Positions 1 to 11,404 of a DNA stretch of 27,259 bases are shown here, one piece after another. The stretch is from Reticulitermes lucifugus (taxonomy: Eukaryota; Arthropoda; Insecta; Blattodea; Rhinotermitidae). The stretch is taken from the NCBI GenBank assembly GCA_026260175.1, contig JAKCWW010000040.1:130594-157852 (forward strand), read 5' to 3'. A program made the translations under genes and the position numbers. Every line of letters begins with the position of its first letter. The stretch's first letter is position 1. The notes under the pieces were generated by a model. The model saw nothing but the letters and a program-made list of their open reading frames with translations. It searched no databases and had not been told where the DNA came from.

Positions 1-76
1 GGGATTCGAACCCGCGATCCCAGTAAGCGAGCGGCCGAAGACCCACGCCTTAGACCGCACGGCTACTGGGATCGGC
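1..76 (-). mobile_element. tRNA-derived SINE, family A, 5' head only (cut by window start)
   Basis: Read on the minus strand, this begins with GCCGATCCCAGT, carries an A-box-like stretch (GCGGTCTAAGGCG) and ends at the window edge inside a canonical B box (GGGTTCGAATCCC, positions 1-12 reversed). It is nearly identical to the head of the copy at 11811-12072 and similar to the copy at 11116-11391. Only the tRNA-like promoter part is present; body and tail lie outside the window. A true tRNA gene is unlikely because the same head continues into a non-tRNA body in the other copies. The acceptor-stem ends are not checked beyond this. Confidence 0.85.
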
Positions 77-1058
77 CTGATGTTTGCTTACGTTCCCTAA
101 AATGCTTTATTGACGTTGCATGAGTATCGGCATAGAATTATTATGTGGCCCGACTATGACTGTACAAAATTTCAGATAACCTTTCGATAAGAGATCTTGA
201 GTGGGTCCCTTATGAGTTCCACACCATGGCCCCGTGTCAAAGCAGTCTGTCACTCTTTTGGGACTTTGATTCAAGGAACTCTGGCAGAATGTATCGAGCA
301 GGCAGCGAGTATCACACAAGCGGCGCAGAGAACACCGTAAGACAAGGCAATGGCTTCCTCTTACTGAGTTCCGGCAAATTGTAACGACGATATCTGTAGT
401 TTTAACGGCGGTGGAGAGCCGTAATTGGTCAAGTGCGTTACGACACCTTGCAGTCTTGAAGGTGGATACTGTGACTGGCCATGATCTGCAGTTCGATTCC
501 TGGACAGGCTTTGTATGATGAGAAATTAAATTGGGAAACTTGGCAATTAACCCATCTTATATAGTAAAGGGGCGATGAAATTGTTGCTTCGAGTTAAAAT
601 GCCCGCGTCTCGCTCAGTGCTCGGTCTGACTTTTGCTGATCTGCTGACATCACATGACAGCAAAAAGTGAAACAAAGCGATTTCGAAGTAAACACTTGCA
701 GATGTTAAAAACATTACAGAAGAAAGCGGGTCAAATGACAAAATGTAAGCCAGTCAGTTTTAATTCAGCTCTTGGAGTAATTTCGGGTTTATATACCGTG
801 CGGCTTTTAAACCATCAGAAACATGAAATTAAGAACTGCAATTTCGCGCGATACATGGTCAGTTACAGCGTTACCCTTATACGTGGATAAGACAGCAGAT
901 GAGGTCTATGCTCTTCTGGGATGAAATCACGCAAGACAGTGGATTTTGCACGCCCGGGGCGTCGACATATAATCATAAATATGAATCCTGAATTTGCATT
1001 TCTTGGCCATGTGAACATCATTAGATGAGTGAATGCGTATCTAAAGACAATAGAGAGG
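77..1058. other. Non-coding stretch, no gene recognised
   Basis: Only short reading frames (78 codons or fewer), often facing each other on opposite strands, with no recognisable domain. The one structured item is a tRNA-like segment near 405-505, listed separately. Confidence 0.6.
405..505 (+). repeat. Degenerate tRNA-like segment, possible old SINE head
   Basis: An A-box-like motif (TTGGTCAAGTGCG, about 425-437) is followed some 55 bases later by a good B-box match (AGTTCGATTCC, 490-500). That spacing suits a tRNA-derived RNA polymerase III promoter. No body, tail or target-site duplication was recognised and no second copy was seen here. It could be a chance pair of motifs. Confidence 0.35.
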
Positions 1059-1118
1059 CATTCTTAGTGTGACCATTCTTAGTGTGACCATTCTTAGTGT
1101 GACTATTCTTAGTGTGAC
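1059..1118. repeat. Tandem repeat, 4 x 15 bp
   Basis: Four consecutive copies of a 15-bp unit (CATTCTTAGTGTGAC); only the first base of the last unit differs (T for C). The near-perfect identity suggests recent slippage expansion. No reading frame runs through it. Confidence 0.95.
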
Positions 1119-2164
1119 CATATTATTCTGTGTTTGGAACTTCGGCGTGTGAACGTACACTTACATTCGTAGCAGTCAAAGAGTGAAAATAAATAGCAAC
1201 TGTAATTGATCATCGACACACGAATGTATCAAAGAAGCCCAAAACGCATCACGATGTAGCGTTATTGTCGACATTGGTAAGGCAGTGGCATAAGAGATCA
1301 CCCCAGCAATTGCGATTGACATGGGATAAAGTGAAACCAAGCCAATTCAGTCCTCAAACCAAGTGTGTTTAGATCATTATTTTCTAGTACCATCAACAGC
1401 CGAAGTTTCAAGAGCCCATCTCAGATTTTCCCCCCAATATTCCCTCAGAATAGTTCTGTGTTGACGGCTGAGCGCTACTAGTGTTTTAGCGAGCAGCGAC
1501 GACTGCAACAACGTTACGTTTCGGGGGAACGTATTGTATCCATCTTCACGGTACCGTGACTCTACATAATGCCAAAACATGTAAGAATGCAATGGGAATT
1601 TACGAAGTTAAATATAAATGTAATTTATGTTTTAGTACTGCCGTTTAGTAAGTGATACGTTAGTTGTCTAATATAAAATAGGAGCTTCTGGATTCTGTAT
1701 GATAAAATAAATCTTATTTCAACTACCGTGACACGATGACAGTCAGAATATTGCAGTTATCAAACATTTCACAAGAGAGGCTACACATGACTCAGTACCA
1801 GTTTCATGAATTTGTGACAAGTGAAAACGTATTAAAATCTCCATCGTTCCACGCGTTTCTTTTGAACTTCAGCAGCAACTGAATTTTTTTTAAAGTCTGA
1901 TCTGTGTTTCACTTTCTGCTTCATCTGTTAAGAACAGTTTAAAACCAACATAAATCCTTTACGTTTTCATTTCTCAATCATATTTCAACCGGAAAATACC
2001 TCCGATTGCTGTGAACCCTTTTCTAATTGCCATAACCAACGCGTCTTTGTGCCATCATTTTACTGATGTGCTGTAGAGATACAGGAAAAGCACAGCGGCA
2101 ATTTGTAGTTAATTCTATGTACCTTAAAATGGAAAAACACAGGAAGGAATAGTTATTATTATTA
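1119..2164. other. Non-coding stretch, no gene recognised
   Basis: AT-rich sequence with short unrelated reading frames, the longest about 71 codons on the minus strand at 1377-1592. No transposon termini, RNA gene or protein motif was recognised. Confidence 0.6.
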
Positions 2165-2670
2165 GGGTAACCAGATGTTCGCTTATGCCGGTGTTCAATA
2201 AAGTAGCTCATGCCTGGAACGGTCGCCACAGTACGTCGAGTAGAGTAGCTCATGTTTTAAGGTTACCACAATATGTTCAGTACAGTAGCTCATGCTTTAA
2301 CGGTTACCACAGTGTGTTCAGTACAGTAGCTCATGCTTTAAGTGTTACCACAGTGTGTTCAATACAGTAGCTCTTGCTTTAAGGGTTACCACAGTGTGTT
2401 CAGTACAGTAGCTCTTGCTTTAAGGGTTACCACAGTATGTTCATTACAGTGGCTCATGCTTTAAAGCTTACCACAGTATGTTCAGTACAGTATCTCATGC
2501 TTTAAGGGTTACCACAGTGCTCAGTAAAGTAGCTCATGCTTTAACGGTTACCACACTCAGTTCAGTACAGTAACTCGTGCCTGTAAGGGTCACCACAGTA
2601 CATTCACCAGAACGGCTCATGCTTTAACGGTTACCACAGTACGTTCAATGGAGCAGCTAATGCTAGATAC
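2165..2670. repeat. Minisatellite, about 12 units of 41 bp
   Basis: The block GTAGCTCATGCTTTAA followed by GGTTACCACAGTGTGTTC recurs at about 2203, 2245, 2285, 2326, 2367, 2408, 2449, 2490, 2529, 2570, 2612 and 2653. Steps are mostly exactly 41 bp (range 39-42). Central units are most alike; the first and the last two are more diverged, as expected if turnover works mainly inside the array. Since 41 is not a multiple of three, the short reading frames through it are not protein repeats. Confidence 0.95.
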
Positions 2671-3559
2671 AGCGAAGCTTGCTGAGAGCTATACTGAAAT
2701 ACGACATTTTCTTGCACTTCTCTCGGGTCTGTTGTGATTGGAGTACTCTCTCATCGGCTGAAATATTTTATCAACTCATCGATATTAGATCACTTACAGT
2801 TGGTATGATATCGAAATAAACTCGCGACACAGTACGGAATAGTGGATGTCGCTCTTCTGCCTTGTCTGGAGGAAACTCACACATGGAGCAAATGGTTGTT
2901 ACGGCTGACGTTCGTGTTCGTTTCACGCACTTCATCAAAGGAACTGCGTCATGATAACTAACTTACTGACTGCCCAACTAATCAGTTACGTAACAACTAA
3001 TCATCTGAATACTTATCTAACATAATTATTACTAAGCAGTTAACTGACAACATAACTTATTAACCGAGAAATACACTATACATGTTAAGTAATTACTTTC
3101 TAAAATAATTATTTGAATAAGAAAATAATACTAAGCAATTGAAACACCAACCATAGAACTACAAGAAATCACAAGCTAACAAATAACTACAAATTAACTT
3201 CGCAAGACCAACTGACCAACAAAATGACTGGAAACTAACTAGCTGATTAATTAACTGACTTTCCCTTTCTGAAAACATAACCCACCATTTCAGGATTACT
3301 AATACGAAAGACCGCCACTGTTTACTACGTTCATTCAGATCTAACCATCTCAAAAATCACATCACAGTTCTGTAACATAAATCAAATTAATATTCATGCA
3401 GAATATGACTTTTAACTCTGCATATAGTCCCATTTTAGGAAAGTTACGAGAATTTCTTTTATTCACCACTACGTTGGATATTGTTGGTTTTTCAAACAAC
3501 GGATCGCGAAACCCTTATGGTCAATGTCTAAAGCGGGAGGGGCGCTGAGTTCTCAAGCG
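2671..3559. other. Non-coding stretch with cryptically simple sequence
   Basis: Roughly 2955-3255 is built from scrambled variants of AACTAACTGACTAAC-like words (for example TAACTTACTGACT, TTAACTGACAAC, AACTAACTAGCTGATT). This looks like an old tetranucleotide-rich region that has lost exact periodicity. The rest shows no recognisable feature. Confidence 0.55.
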
Positions 3560-4193
3560 TTATTGGAAACATAGTTTACCCACGCAAAGTTTCGCCAAGT
3601 CAGTACAATCTTCCTCTATAAGTGCTTTCGGAAAATATTTCTGCAGCCTGCTACAATATTGCGCAAAATTTTCATGATTATACAGAAATATTTTATAGCT
3701 TACTGCAGGTGTAGAAGAGTTGCGAAGTTGTTCAGGTTCCTGCCGTGGCCGCATAGCCTCATAGGGACTTGCCAACGTGTGCTTGACTGCATTGCTTGCT
3801 GACCTGCAGAAGATAACGGAGGGAGGAACTTAACGGCGCAGAAAGCGCAGCTGGCATTTCCCCTGTTAATCACCGGCGAAACATGCCTTATCGGCGTCTT
3901 CGCTCCTCCTTCGCCTTTAATCGATTCATCTTGTGACGTCGCAATACAGGCGAAGATGACATTCAAAATTCGGTTATCCAAAATCGACAGATGACCAGTG
4001 CCGTCACTGCAGCTACAAGAGTTTGTCCGTGTTTAATTACGCTGTGAAATGTTTCATACGAATCCGCCGCCTCTTCCAATAACGAACACCTTCGGCCTGT
4101 TAGCATTATACTGATCAAGTTAGTGCTGTTATAGTGTGAACGATTACAGTATGGCTCAAGCATCGCATGCCCAGCGCCGAAGCAACAGATCAC
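3560..4193 (-). other. Three overlapping minus-strand reading frames in a GC-richer block
   Basis: Reading frames at 4193-3963 (76 codons), 3981-3700 (93 codons) and 3775-3560 (71 codons) overlap end to end on the minus strand, each in a different frame. The block is visibly richer in G, C and CpG than its surroundings. This is the pattern expected of a decayed coding sequence or transposon fragment with two frameshifts, but no domain, catalytic motif or splice structure is recognisable and chance overlap is possible. No function is assigned. Confidence 0.22.
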
Positions 4194-4372
4194 TTACCTT
4201 ACTCTCAACAGTCCTATATGCATGTTTTCACAGTCAACATTTGTTCCACTGTGTTTAACACTTCGAAACCTTTCATTCTGGCCACAGAATGTATTTATGT
4301 ATAGCGTATAATTTTCACAATAAACAGCGATTATTTCTCTACATAAAATTAATCAACACTTTTTATTATGCT

Positions 4373-4535
4373 GGGGCTACACGGTGGCGGCGCCGTTGGT
4401 TGAGGCACTGCGCTATAAGCCGGAAGGTCGCGGGTTCGTTTACCGATGAGGTCATTGGGATTTTTCACTGACTTAATCCTTCCGGCTGCACTATGGCCCT
4501 GGGGTCGACCCAGCTTTTAACAGCAATAGTGCGAG
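4373..4535 (+). mobile_element. tRNA-derived SINE, family D, degraded
   Basis: The segment starts near GGGGCTACACGGTGGCGG, has an A-box-like TTGGTTGAGGCAC at about 4396-4408 and a mutated B box (GGTTCGTTTACC) at about 4433-4444. It continues into a non-tRNA body with GACTTAATCCTTCCGG and CTATGGCCCTGGGGTC. The composition and layout match a tRNA-derived SINE; from memory the body resembles a SINE common in cockroach-like insects. The 3' end is uncertain and no target-site duplication was found. The 60-codon reading frame across it is incidental. Confidence 0.7.
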
Positions 4536-5825
4536 AAACTCCAACAACTGGATAATTTTGAAATAGTCCCTATTATATTGGCAGAATGTGGCGTAAACAG
4601 CTTTTAAGCAGACAGCATTCTGTCCCGCTGAATTCCAGATATCGCTGACTTTAATTGAGTATGCATAAAGTGTTTGCCATTCAGATAGACAAGGCGACGT
4701 TTAGCACTAAAGATGCTCATTTAATAACCTATGTGTGATATGCTGTTGAGAACAGAGGAAAAAGTATTTAACTTTGTGAAAGAAATCAGTGGGACAAGCA
4801 CAGCTGAAAACGTCCTGGTAATAATAACAGATAGCAGCATATGGTAACAAATATTTTGTAGTGGCCAAACTGTGTGGGAATGTATACAGACTGGGCACAC
4901 TCCATCTACGTCAGGCACTCTTGGAAGACTTCAAACCGGATTTAGCAAAAAGTCTTCTCGTGCTGTGTGAACACAGCGCATGAGTCATAGACAAGAACTT
5001 TGCCTGCAGAAATTTGGGACCAGTATTACAGGAATTTAGGTTATCTGACGACATGGATGTAGGACTAATTTATTTAAATTTTGCTGCAATTCAAAACAGG
5101 CTACTCGGGAGAATGTTCTAACGTGAGTGTTCGAAGTGAATGCTCAAGTCTATCAGTATTTAATAAAGGCAAATCACGGCAGTGAATATACGTTCAGCGA
5201 CAGTGATATTACTTTTAACCTAGCATGTACAAGTAAGGCGGTAATATTAGCTAATATTCTGCAGTTCAGTGGCACACTGGAATCATTTGTTAAGAAATTT
5301 GAGTCGTAGCAGACGAAAATGGAAAGTGACACCGTGGAAATATTTCCGAGTTTAATCCAATTTTTAATCGAAAAATTGACAAAAATTAGGATATGAGAAA
5401 ATCTGAATTATATTCTTTGTCGCTTTGTTCACCAAAATGCTGTTCTTAGAATTATAATCCTGGAATAGAGATTGTAAAATTATGATTGGATTAGGTATCC
5501 TTTCAACGCTCAACTGAAGAGGAATATCCGTTCCAGTACTTGAGGAGCAACTGATCGATTTTTTTTCTGAGGCATCTTTGGAAACAAAACTTCTGACAAC
5601 GCGTCTCCCTGAATTTTTGATCAGTGTGCAAGCAGAATACAAAATAAATTAGAGGAGAACTGCATGAAGATATTGATTCCCACACCGATTGCAAGCAAAT
5701 GTGAAACGTGAAATGAGAATGGGTGTCTCCAAATACAGCTCAGGTAGAAAAATTATCCTCATTGCAAGCGACTGAGATCTTACAGGGTATGTAAAGCACC
5801 TCATCAAATATAAGAAATAATTACG
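4536..5825. other. Non-coding stretch, no gene recognised
   Basis: Several short reading frames occur, including two overlapping minus-strand frames of 63 and 92 codons between 5364 and 5694. None has a recognisable motif and composition stays AT-rich throughout. Confidence 0.55.

Positions 5826-5859
<34 letters not shown>
5826..5859. repeat. Microsatellite (ATT)n, about 11 units
   Basis: An uninterrupted run of ATT trinucleotides, 34 bases long, lies in AT-rich DNA. Confidence 0.97.
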
Positions 5860-5860
<1 letters not shown>

Positions 5861-6752
5861 TGCTTTATAATGGGCACTTGTATTTTACTGCACGTTTATA
5901 AATAACCAATAAATTGAACTGAATTATTATCAGCAGCAGAAGTAGCAAAATTAGGACTACAGACCCACTGAGACTCCGATAAGGACAGATGTAATGGGTT
6001 CCTACCCATTAATGCTGATGAAAAAGAGCTTCATTTGTAGGGGTGGTGTAAATGTATGTATTTTTACGGGGTAGCGGTACCACAAAGCTTTAGAACCACT
6101 GCTGGCCTACATTTCATATATACAATATTTTCAGAATTTCCTCTTTTCCCACCTTCAGGTGATGTTATTGATGTTTGAGAGTTTTTATTAATTTTCCAGT
6201 TTCTAAAACTAACAAACTGGGTTAACTTTTGAATCCTTGCGTCGCATGCTAATCGGCGTAGTATATATAAACTGGTCCCCTCCTACCGAACGCTTATCGG
6301 CTTATCCTTCATGACAATTTTCTCATGCCATTCGACGCCATAGCATATCTGAAGTTGAAACAACGTTGTTAAATAACTGTAATAAATGCATCCGGTATAA
6401 CAAATTTAGTTGTTAAATATGGTTCATAACGAAGCGAACTTGTCCCTTTGCTTTATATGTTCGTTACGTTCATATTACAACAAGATAACTTATTTATCAC
6501 GTAATGTGTTTTCGCACGAGTTGACTGATAACACCCTTGTGTGAACTACGCCACTCTCTCTAATCAAGCATTTAAACTGATGCGGATGTGTGATGAGACC
6601 TCTAGCCTGTAATAATGTAGAGTTTTCTGTAGAACAATAAAGATCGTATAGCCAATTAGAAGGAAGGCTCTACATACATTTTGCAGCAGACGGCAAACAA
6701 GAACTCCGGCTCCAGGGATCTGAGTTACACACACAGTGATCAATCACATGCT
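5860..6752. other. Non-coding stretch, no gene recognised
   Basis: It holds a small hairpin-like inverted word (AATGGG...CCCATT) at 5991-6010 and a TATATATAAA stretch near 6262-6271 followed by a GC-richer segment. The latter could be a relic promoter or a retrotransposon terminal repeat, but no initiator, gene or paired repeat supports either. Confidence 0.5.
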
Positions 6753-6808
6753 CAGACGGACAGACAGACAGACAGACAGTCAGACAGAAACACACACACA
6801 CACAGACA
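6753..6808. repeat. Compound microsatellite (GACA)n-(CA)n
   Basis: Tandem GACA/CAGA tetranucleotides run into a CA dinucleotide tract and end with CAGACAA. The minus-strand reading frame of 68 codons across it is merely the translated microsatellite. Confidence 0.95.
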
Positions 6809-7034
6809 ATGAGTTTGCTCACAACACCCTGCCTATACACCAATCCCGTCACTTCTTTTCCTGTTAAATGAAGCAAAATCGATTTCTAACCCCTTTCACT
6901 GTTTTATTTTTGTGCTTCCTTACAGAGAGAAAGGAATAATGACAATCACAGTTATATATCTCCGTAAAAACACATTTTGAGGAGGGAATGTATTTCCACC
7001 GGCTAAAGTGTAGAAATAATTCCTTAAAGTTTAA

Positions 7035-7220
7035 TTGAAGCCTCGTGTGTCATGATACCGTGTAATGTAGTAGGTTGTTACCAACGTATGGAAGGACCTG
7101 CTTCCTCATTTATTAGGAAGGCTCCAGGTTCCTACGAAGCTTGGCAACCGCCTACTCTGCTACACGGTTTCACAAGCCAGATGACCACAATCAAAACTTA
7201 CAAGTGTCACAAACTGAAAA
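7035..7220 (+). repeat. Relic of a dispersed repeat, related to 21005-21060
   Basis: The 97-codon frame opening at 7052 contains peptide words (PCNVVGCYQR, QPPTLLHGFTSQMTTI) that resemble, from memory, conceptual translations of a repeat common in insect genomes. The nucleotide segment around ATACCGTGTAATGTAG also resembles GACGCCGTGTAGTTGG near 21041. This suggests two decayed members of one interspersed family. There is no domain of known function, and I do not regard the frame as a functional gene. Confidence 0.4.
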
Positions 7221-8159
7221 GCAGGAAATTTCCTTGCAAATTATATGTTCAGCCTTTCTTTGTGTTAAATAGAACTATAAACAGATTTTTAACAATTACT
7301 GACTATAGTAAAATTGAAAAGCAACATATACCATATCAAATGTAAACCTGAAATCCCAATCCTTAAACACAGTGAATGCAATTGTATATTTTTAATTTTT
7401 ATGATGATAGAGGGCCTGAAGATGACCACGATCCATCTAAAAACGTTCCATGCATAACAGTCTGTTGAAAATACATGAAATAAAATGTTGTGTTGATGGT
7501 ATTAATTCCTTTATATTTCGGAAATATTTTACACTGTTCTGTAATTGGTACGTAATTATGTAACAGTAGGCAAGAAGTAATGGGAATATTACATAGGAAT
7601 TACGAAGAGAAGCAGAACTCTCTACATTGCAACCAGAAAACTGGATCAGACAGCATTTTCAGGCAGGTTATCCATGCGGTGTTTCACTATTTTACTTTGT
7701 TCTATACTGCTAGTTATCCAGGCCTAGCGATCAAACCTAGTGGATGTTAACACAGTACGTAGAAGGGCAGAAGCGTTGGTGACGCGTTCCTGTCTCCCAA
7801 GCTTCTTTCCCTTTTAGCAAAGGCCAACCGCCAAGCCTCGGTGATTTACACTTTCCGTTTTGTGGTGAATATGAATTGCACTAAGACATATATCTAAACT
7901 TGTATAAAAGGGATTTTACTCTTCGCAGGTGCTTAATTTTCATGAAGCACACACATGGTGCGAATAAGCAGTTTCTGGACTGACCGCGCGGTGATAGTGT
8001 TGTTGCTAGCACGAACTTATACCGCTACATGTATACAGAATAAAGCGTACTGCGTTGTCTCCTGCTTGGAACAAGGCTCGACCACATCTAGCTGTTAAGT
8101 AGTGCCTCGTTAAGTGCAAGTGTGTGTTCTTCCATTTTCGATTTCGCCGTACCGAGAAA
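7221..8159. other. Non-coding stretch, no gene recognised
   Basis: No motif was recognised apart from GCCTGAAGATGACCACGATC near 7413-7432, which reads like a fragment of an interspersed repeat. The terminal inverted repeat of the mariner relic downstream was looked for here and not found. Confidence 0.5.
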
Positions 8160-8585
8160 ATGGCAAAATTAAAAGCACAGGACCTCTGCATCAAATTTTA
8201 CTTTAAGCATGAAAAATGCTATAGGGACTTTCAAAATATTGGATGTGGCTTTTGGGGAGCAGATAATGGCAAGAACACAAGTTTTTGAGTGCTTTTCCAA
8301 GTTCAACAGCGGTGTGACGGCTGTTGACGAAGCCGAACACTTGGGGCGGCCATCTGCGAGAAAACATATCAGAACGTGGATAGCGTTAAGGAACTTGTCC
8401 TCGAAATAGTGGAGTCACTATCCGTGGATTTTCTAACCTACTGGGAATTTCATTTAGATCATTTCACAGCATTTTGAGTGAAAATCTAAACACATGTCGG
8501 ACATTCGTTTCTAGCACCTGCCGACTGTACTTTGTGGGTGACTTTCTGGCTAAAACAAAATGGCTGACGACTTTGCGCTTATCTA
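8160..8585 (+). pseudogene. Mariner-family transposase pseudogene, frameshifted and internally deleted
   Basis: Mariner transposases cut and paste a DNA transposon: an N-terminal helix-turn-helix region binds the inverted repeats and a C-terminal DDD catalytic core follows. Here the start MAKLKAQDLCIKFYFK (from 8160) moves to another frame near 8210 giving VAFGEQIMARTQVFECFSKF and SGVTAVDEAEHLGRPSA, the typical FxWFxxFxxG...GRPS block. Further frame changes give NVDSVKELVLE (near 8374) and LGISFRSFHSILSENLN (near 8441). Soon after, DFLAKTKM near 8540 resembles the region close to the last catalytic aspartate, so most of the catalytic core appears deleted. At least three frameshifts and in-frame stops make it dead. 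No terminal inverted repeats were identified. The family call is from memory of conserved motifs; the N-terminal part is secure, the C-terminal match tentative. Confidence 0.78.
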
Positions 8586-11102
8586 AATACACAGTTAAAA
8601 TATCTGAACTCATTGAAATAAATAAATACAGATTTCAGGGTGTCATTTAAATTCCTTCTGTTACGTGTAAGCTATCTAGCTTATTTTACTTTGTCATTCT
8701 GTGGGTATAGCCAAATAAGAAATGGGTCAATATTGTTTTAGATAGCTGTATGAGGATATAGAAAATTGTGAAGCGGAGAGCTGCACACCTTGTACTCATC
8801 ACTGTTATGTCTCATACCACAGGTATCGCCTACCAAATTTTCTTTCTTCCACAAATTTCAAACTACACAATTACAATTTTTGAACAAAGTAGTCATTAAT
8901 ATGAACACTTATTTGGAGTGTAATAAATATATAGAGGCTTTTCTATTGTTTACTGTAACAGCCCATAGATTAAGTTCCTTACGTGCGTGAAACATACTAT
9001 TTCTGTATTACAATTTAAATGAAGAAAATTAATCAAAAAAAGGGAAAGGAAACAGAAAAAGCTGATAACATCAGTTTCAACAGTATAATTGCATAGTATT
9101 TGGATACGTTTTGTTTTTCTGCGTAACAGACCTGATTCTAAAGATCTACGAATGTATACATTCAGTCACAATAGTATGACTACTGGGTTGTCAGCCATTA
9201 TTTCACTACTTCTCTGATGCTCACGTCAGATGCAGTTTCATCAGTTCTGTCTCCTTGGTTGTCGCGGATATGGTGATCGACTTGTTCCTTAACCTCAAAA
9301 CGTTTTCACCCTATAGTTAATATTTCGCGCGACGGGATGTTGTCCATTAAACTGGTCTTCTCGGAAGCATGGCATTAATTTGGTTTTCCAGAAATTATCT
9401 ATATTCTTCATCGTTTTCAGCCAGCCCATTTCTAGACTCTGTCATGAGATAGTTTCTCAAGCCTGCAATTTCACTTCCTATTTCCTAATTTCCGTTAATG
9501 TTATTTTCCCATTTACGCCTAAGTTTCCAAAGATCTCTTCTATAAGTGGTGCCGAAATGAACAGCCACACCAATAGATTCACCACCGGGTCTCATTTTTC
9601 ATAGTTTAGTATCATGTTTTGTGTTCATCCTGTCTGCGGATCACAATTTAAACACACCTGTTGTAGAAGTTACTTTCTGTCATTTACCTGGCAATGACAT
9701 ACTTTGATACTAATCCTTTATTGGAGATATATTTCAAATGCAACATGAAAATGGTCACACATAATAAAAGGAAACACCAAAGCGAGCGAATCCGGTATTA
9801 ATTTGGATTTGAAAACATTTCCTCACAAAGAGGGTACGACAGTTTCAGAGTAATCACTGTCACTTGCTCATATTAGATGGGTATTAAAACTGTTCAACTA
9901 AACTTTATAAAGACGGTACAGGGTTTAACTGTCTCGGAGTTTCAGAAAGAGCCGCAGAGAATTCAGTAACTGCTATCGACCAGCAGTGCTTATAGAATCA
10001 TTCACGTATTTTAATGTATAAGGAACTTTCTGTCTTTTGGGATTTTGAGGCAGTTCAGTATCCACTGTCTGCTTCTTGTGAACTCGCAGTTCTTATATCT
10101 CCGTTAGGGTGCTAGGCATATCAAAAGTTCTCTTCGTCCCCACATTTAATTATGACATAAATATTGCAGAAACTGACCAACTGATTGCGTTACAACCCTG
10201 CAAGACCACCAACGAACTGGACACGAAACCTTGCAGCTGTATTCTACTGATAGAAACGTCACTAACATGTCAGAAATACGAATTTCAGATGTGGGAACTC
10301 TGACGGCCTACAGCCAATGGCTATAAAGTTTTGCCCGCAGATGTACAAGAGCTGTACGTAATATAATATAGTATTATCTTAAACAGATTAAATCTTCTTT
10401 CATTTAACGACGATTTATCAGCAGCCTCGGTTTCGCACCATCGAATGGCAGACGATTACTCTACGGCGGACTGGAAAGGTGTGGACGAAAGCGGTTTACA
10501 CCGCCGAGTAGAGATGATGAAATGAGGGCAGAACGTAGTCCGAAGTTACATTGTTGATGATGGAATGCCGTACAACAGTTATTACAGTCATCGCATGGTC
10601 TGTCTTATACGTTTGAACATTGTAAGTTTATGACGTAACTTGGCACTTTCCATTTTTGGAATTTTAGACAAACATTTCAATACATTAATTAAATAAATTC
10701 GCCTTGAAATAGTATTTGTATGAAATACTGCTAGTCCCAATAGATTCCGACGCGACGGACAATGTTTAATGCATGAAGCATCATGGATTGATTTTCGCGT
10801 GTCATCGGCTTGATATATTGGAACTCATATTTTACACATGTTTCCAGCGCATTCAAATATTTGTGGAAACCAACCATACCGTAATAAGAATTGACATTTT
10901 TTGGATTGATGAACTTGTAACATTTTTGAGATCTGCACTCTTTTATTCTAATCTGATACACCAGAAAATATGAAACAAATGCAATTAAATTTATCTTATG
11001 AGGATTTCTGGAAGCACCGATAGAGAGAGCGGAGACAAACAAAAAGAATTATGTTTACTGCTCAACTGATTGGTTTTCATTGTTTTTCTATATTCTAACC
11101 GC
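8586..11102. other. Long non-coding stretch, no gene recognised
   Basis: About 2.5 kb of AT-rich sequence without a recognised repeat or gene. The largest reading frame is 103 codons on the minus strand (11042-10731), opposed by a 66-codon plus-strand frame over the same bases; neither has a recognisable motif. No RNA gene or transposon end was seen. Confidence 0.5.
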
Positions 11103-11115
11103 AAGTCTGATAATG
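11103..11115. repeat. Target-site duplication, left copy (13 bp)
   Basis: AAGTCTGATAATG here is repeated exactly at 11392-11404, immediately flanking the plus-strand family A SINE. A 13-bp duplication fits target-primed insertion by a LINE-encoded reverse transcriptase. Confidence 0.95.
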
Positions 11116-11391
11116 GCCGATCCCCGTGGTCGCACGGTCCAATGCGTTCGTCTGCGGCTGCTCGCTTGCTGGGATTGCGGGTTCGAATCCCGCAGGGGGC
11201 ACGGACGTCTGTCTGTTGTGAGTGTTGTGTGTTGTTAGGTAGAGGTCTTTGCGACGGGCCGATCCCTCATCCAGAGAAGTCCTACCGAGTGTGCGTGTCA
11301 TTGAGTGTGAACAAGGGCAAAAATAACCTCTACACCTACAATGGGTAGGTAGGTGGGTAGGGGTCAAGACTAAGAAAGAAAGAAAGAAAGA
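11116..11391 (+). mobile_element. tRNA-derived SINE, family A, complete with (GAAA)n tail
   Basis: This 276-bp non-autonomous retrotransposon runs from GCCGATCCCCGTGGTCGC to a tail of AGAA/GAAA repeats (11371-11391). The tRNA-like head has an A-box-like region near 11127-11141 and a perfect B box (GGTTCGAATCCC, 11180-11191), the internal RNA polymerase III promoter. The body contains GTAGAGGTCTTTGCGACGGG and TCCTACCGAGTGTG, shared with the copy at 11811-12072. From about 11311 the 3' part (ACCTCTACACCTACAATGGG, then GGTAGG words) differs completely from that copy. Exact 13-bp direct repeats flank it. It encodes nothing; the reading frames of about 90 codons on both strands across it are incidental. 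Confidence 0.95.
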
Positions 11392-11404
11392 AAGTCTGAT
11401 AATG
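11392..11404. repeat. Target-site duplication, right copy (13 bp)
   Basis: Exact match to 11103-11115, directly after the GAAA-rich tail of the SINE. The first A is ambiguous with the tail. Confidence 0.95.

Noticed and set aside
1..76. A genuine tRNA gene at the window start
   Set aside because: The same head occurs twice more, each time continuing into a SINE body with target-site duplications.
6255..6300. TATATATAAA as a promoter
   Set aside because: There is no initiator or downstream gene, and TATA-like words are frequent in AT-rich DNA.
10731..11042. 103-codon minus-strand frame as a gene
   Set aside because: No recognisable motif, an opposing frame covers the same bases, and the composition equals the surroundings.
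11070..11367. Frames of about 90 codons on both strands
   Set aside because: Both lie in the tRNA-derived SINE with clear target-site duplications; the peptides are translations of the tRNA-like head and body.
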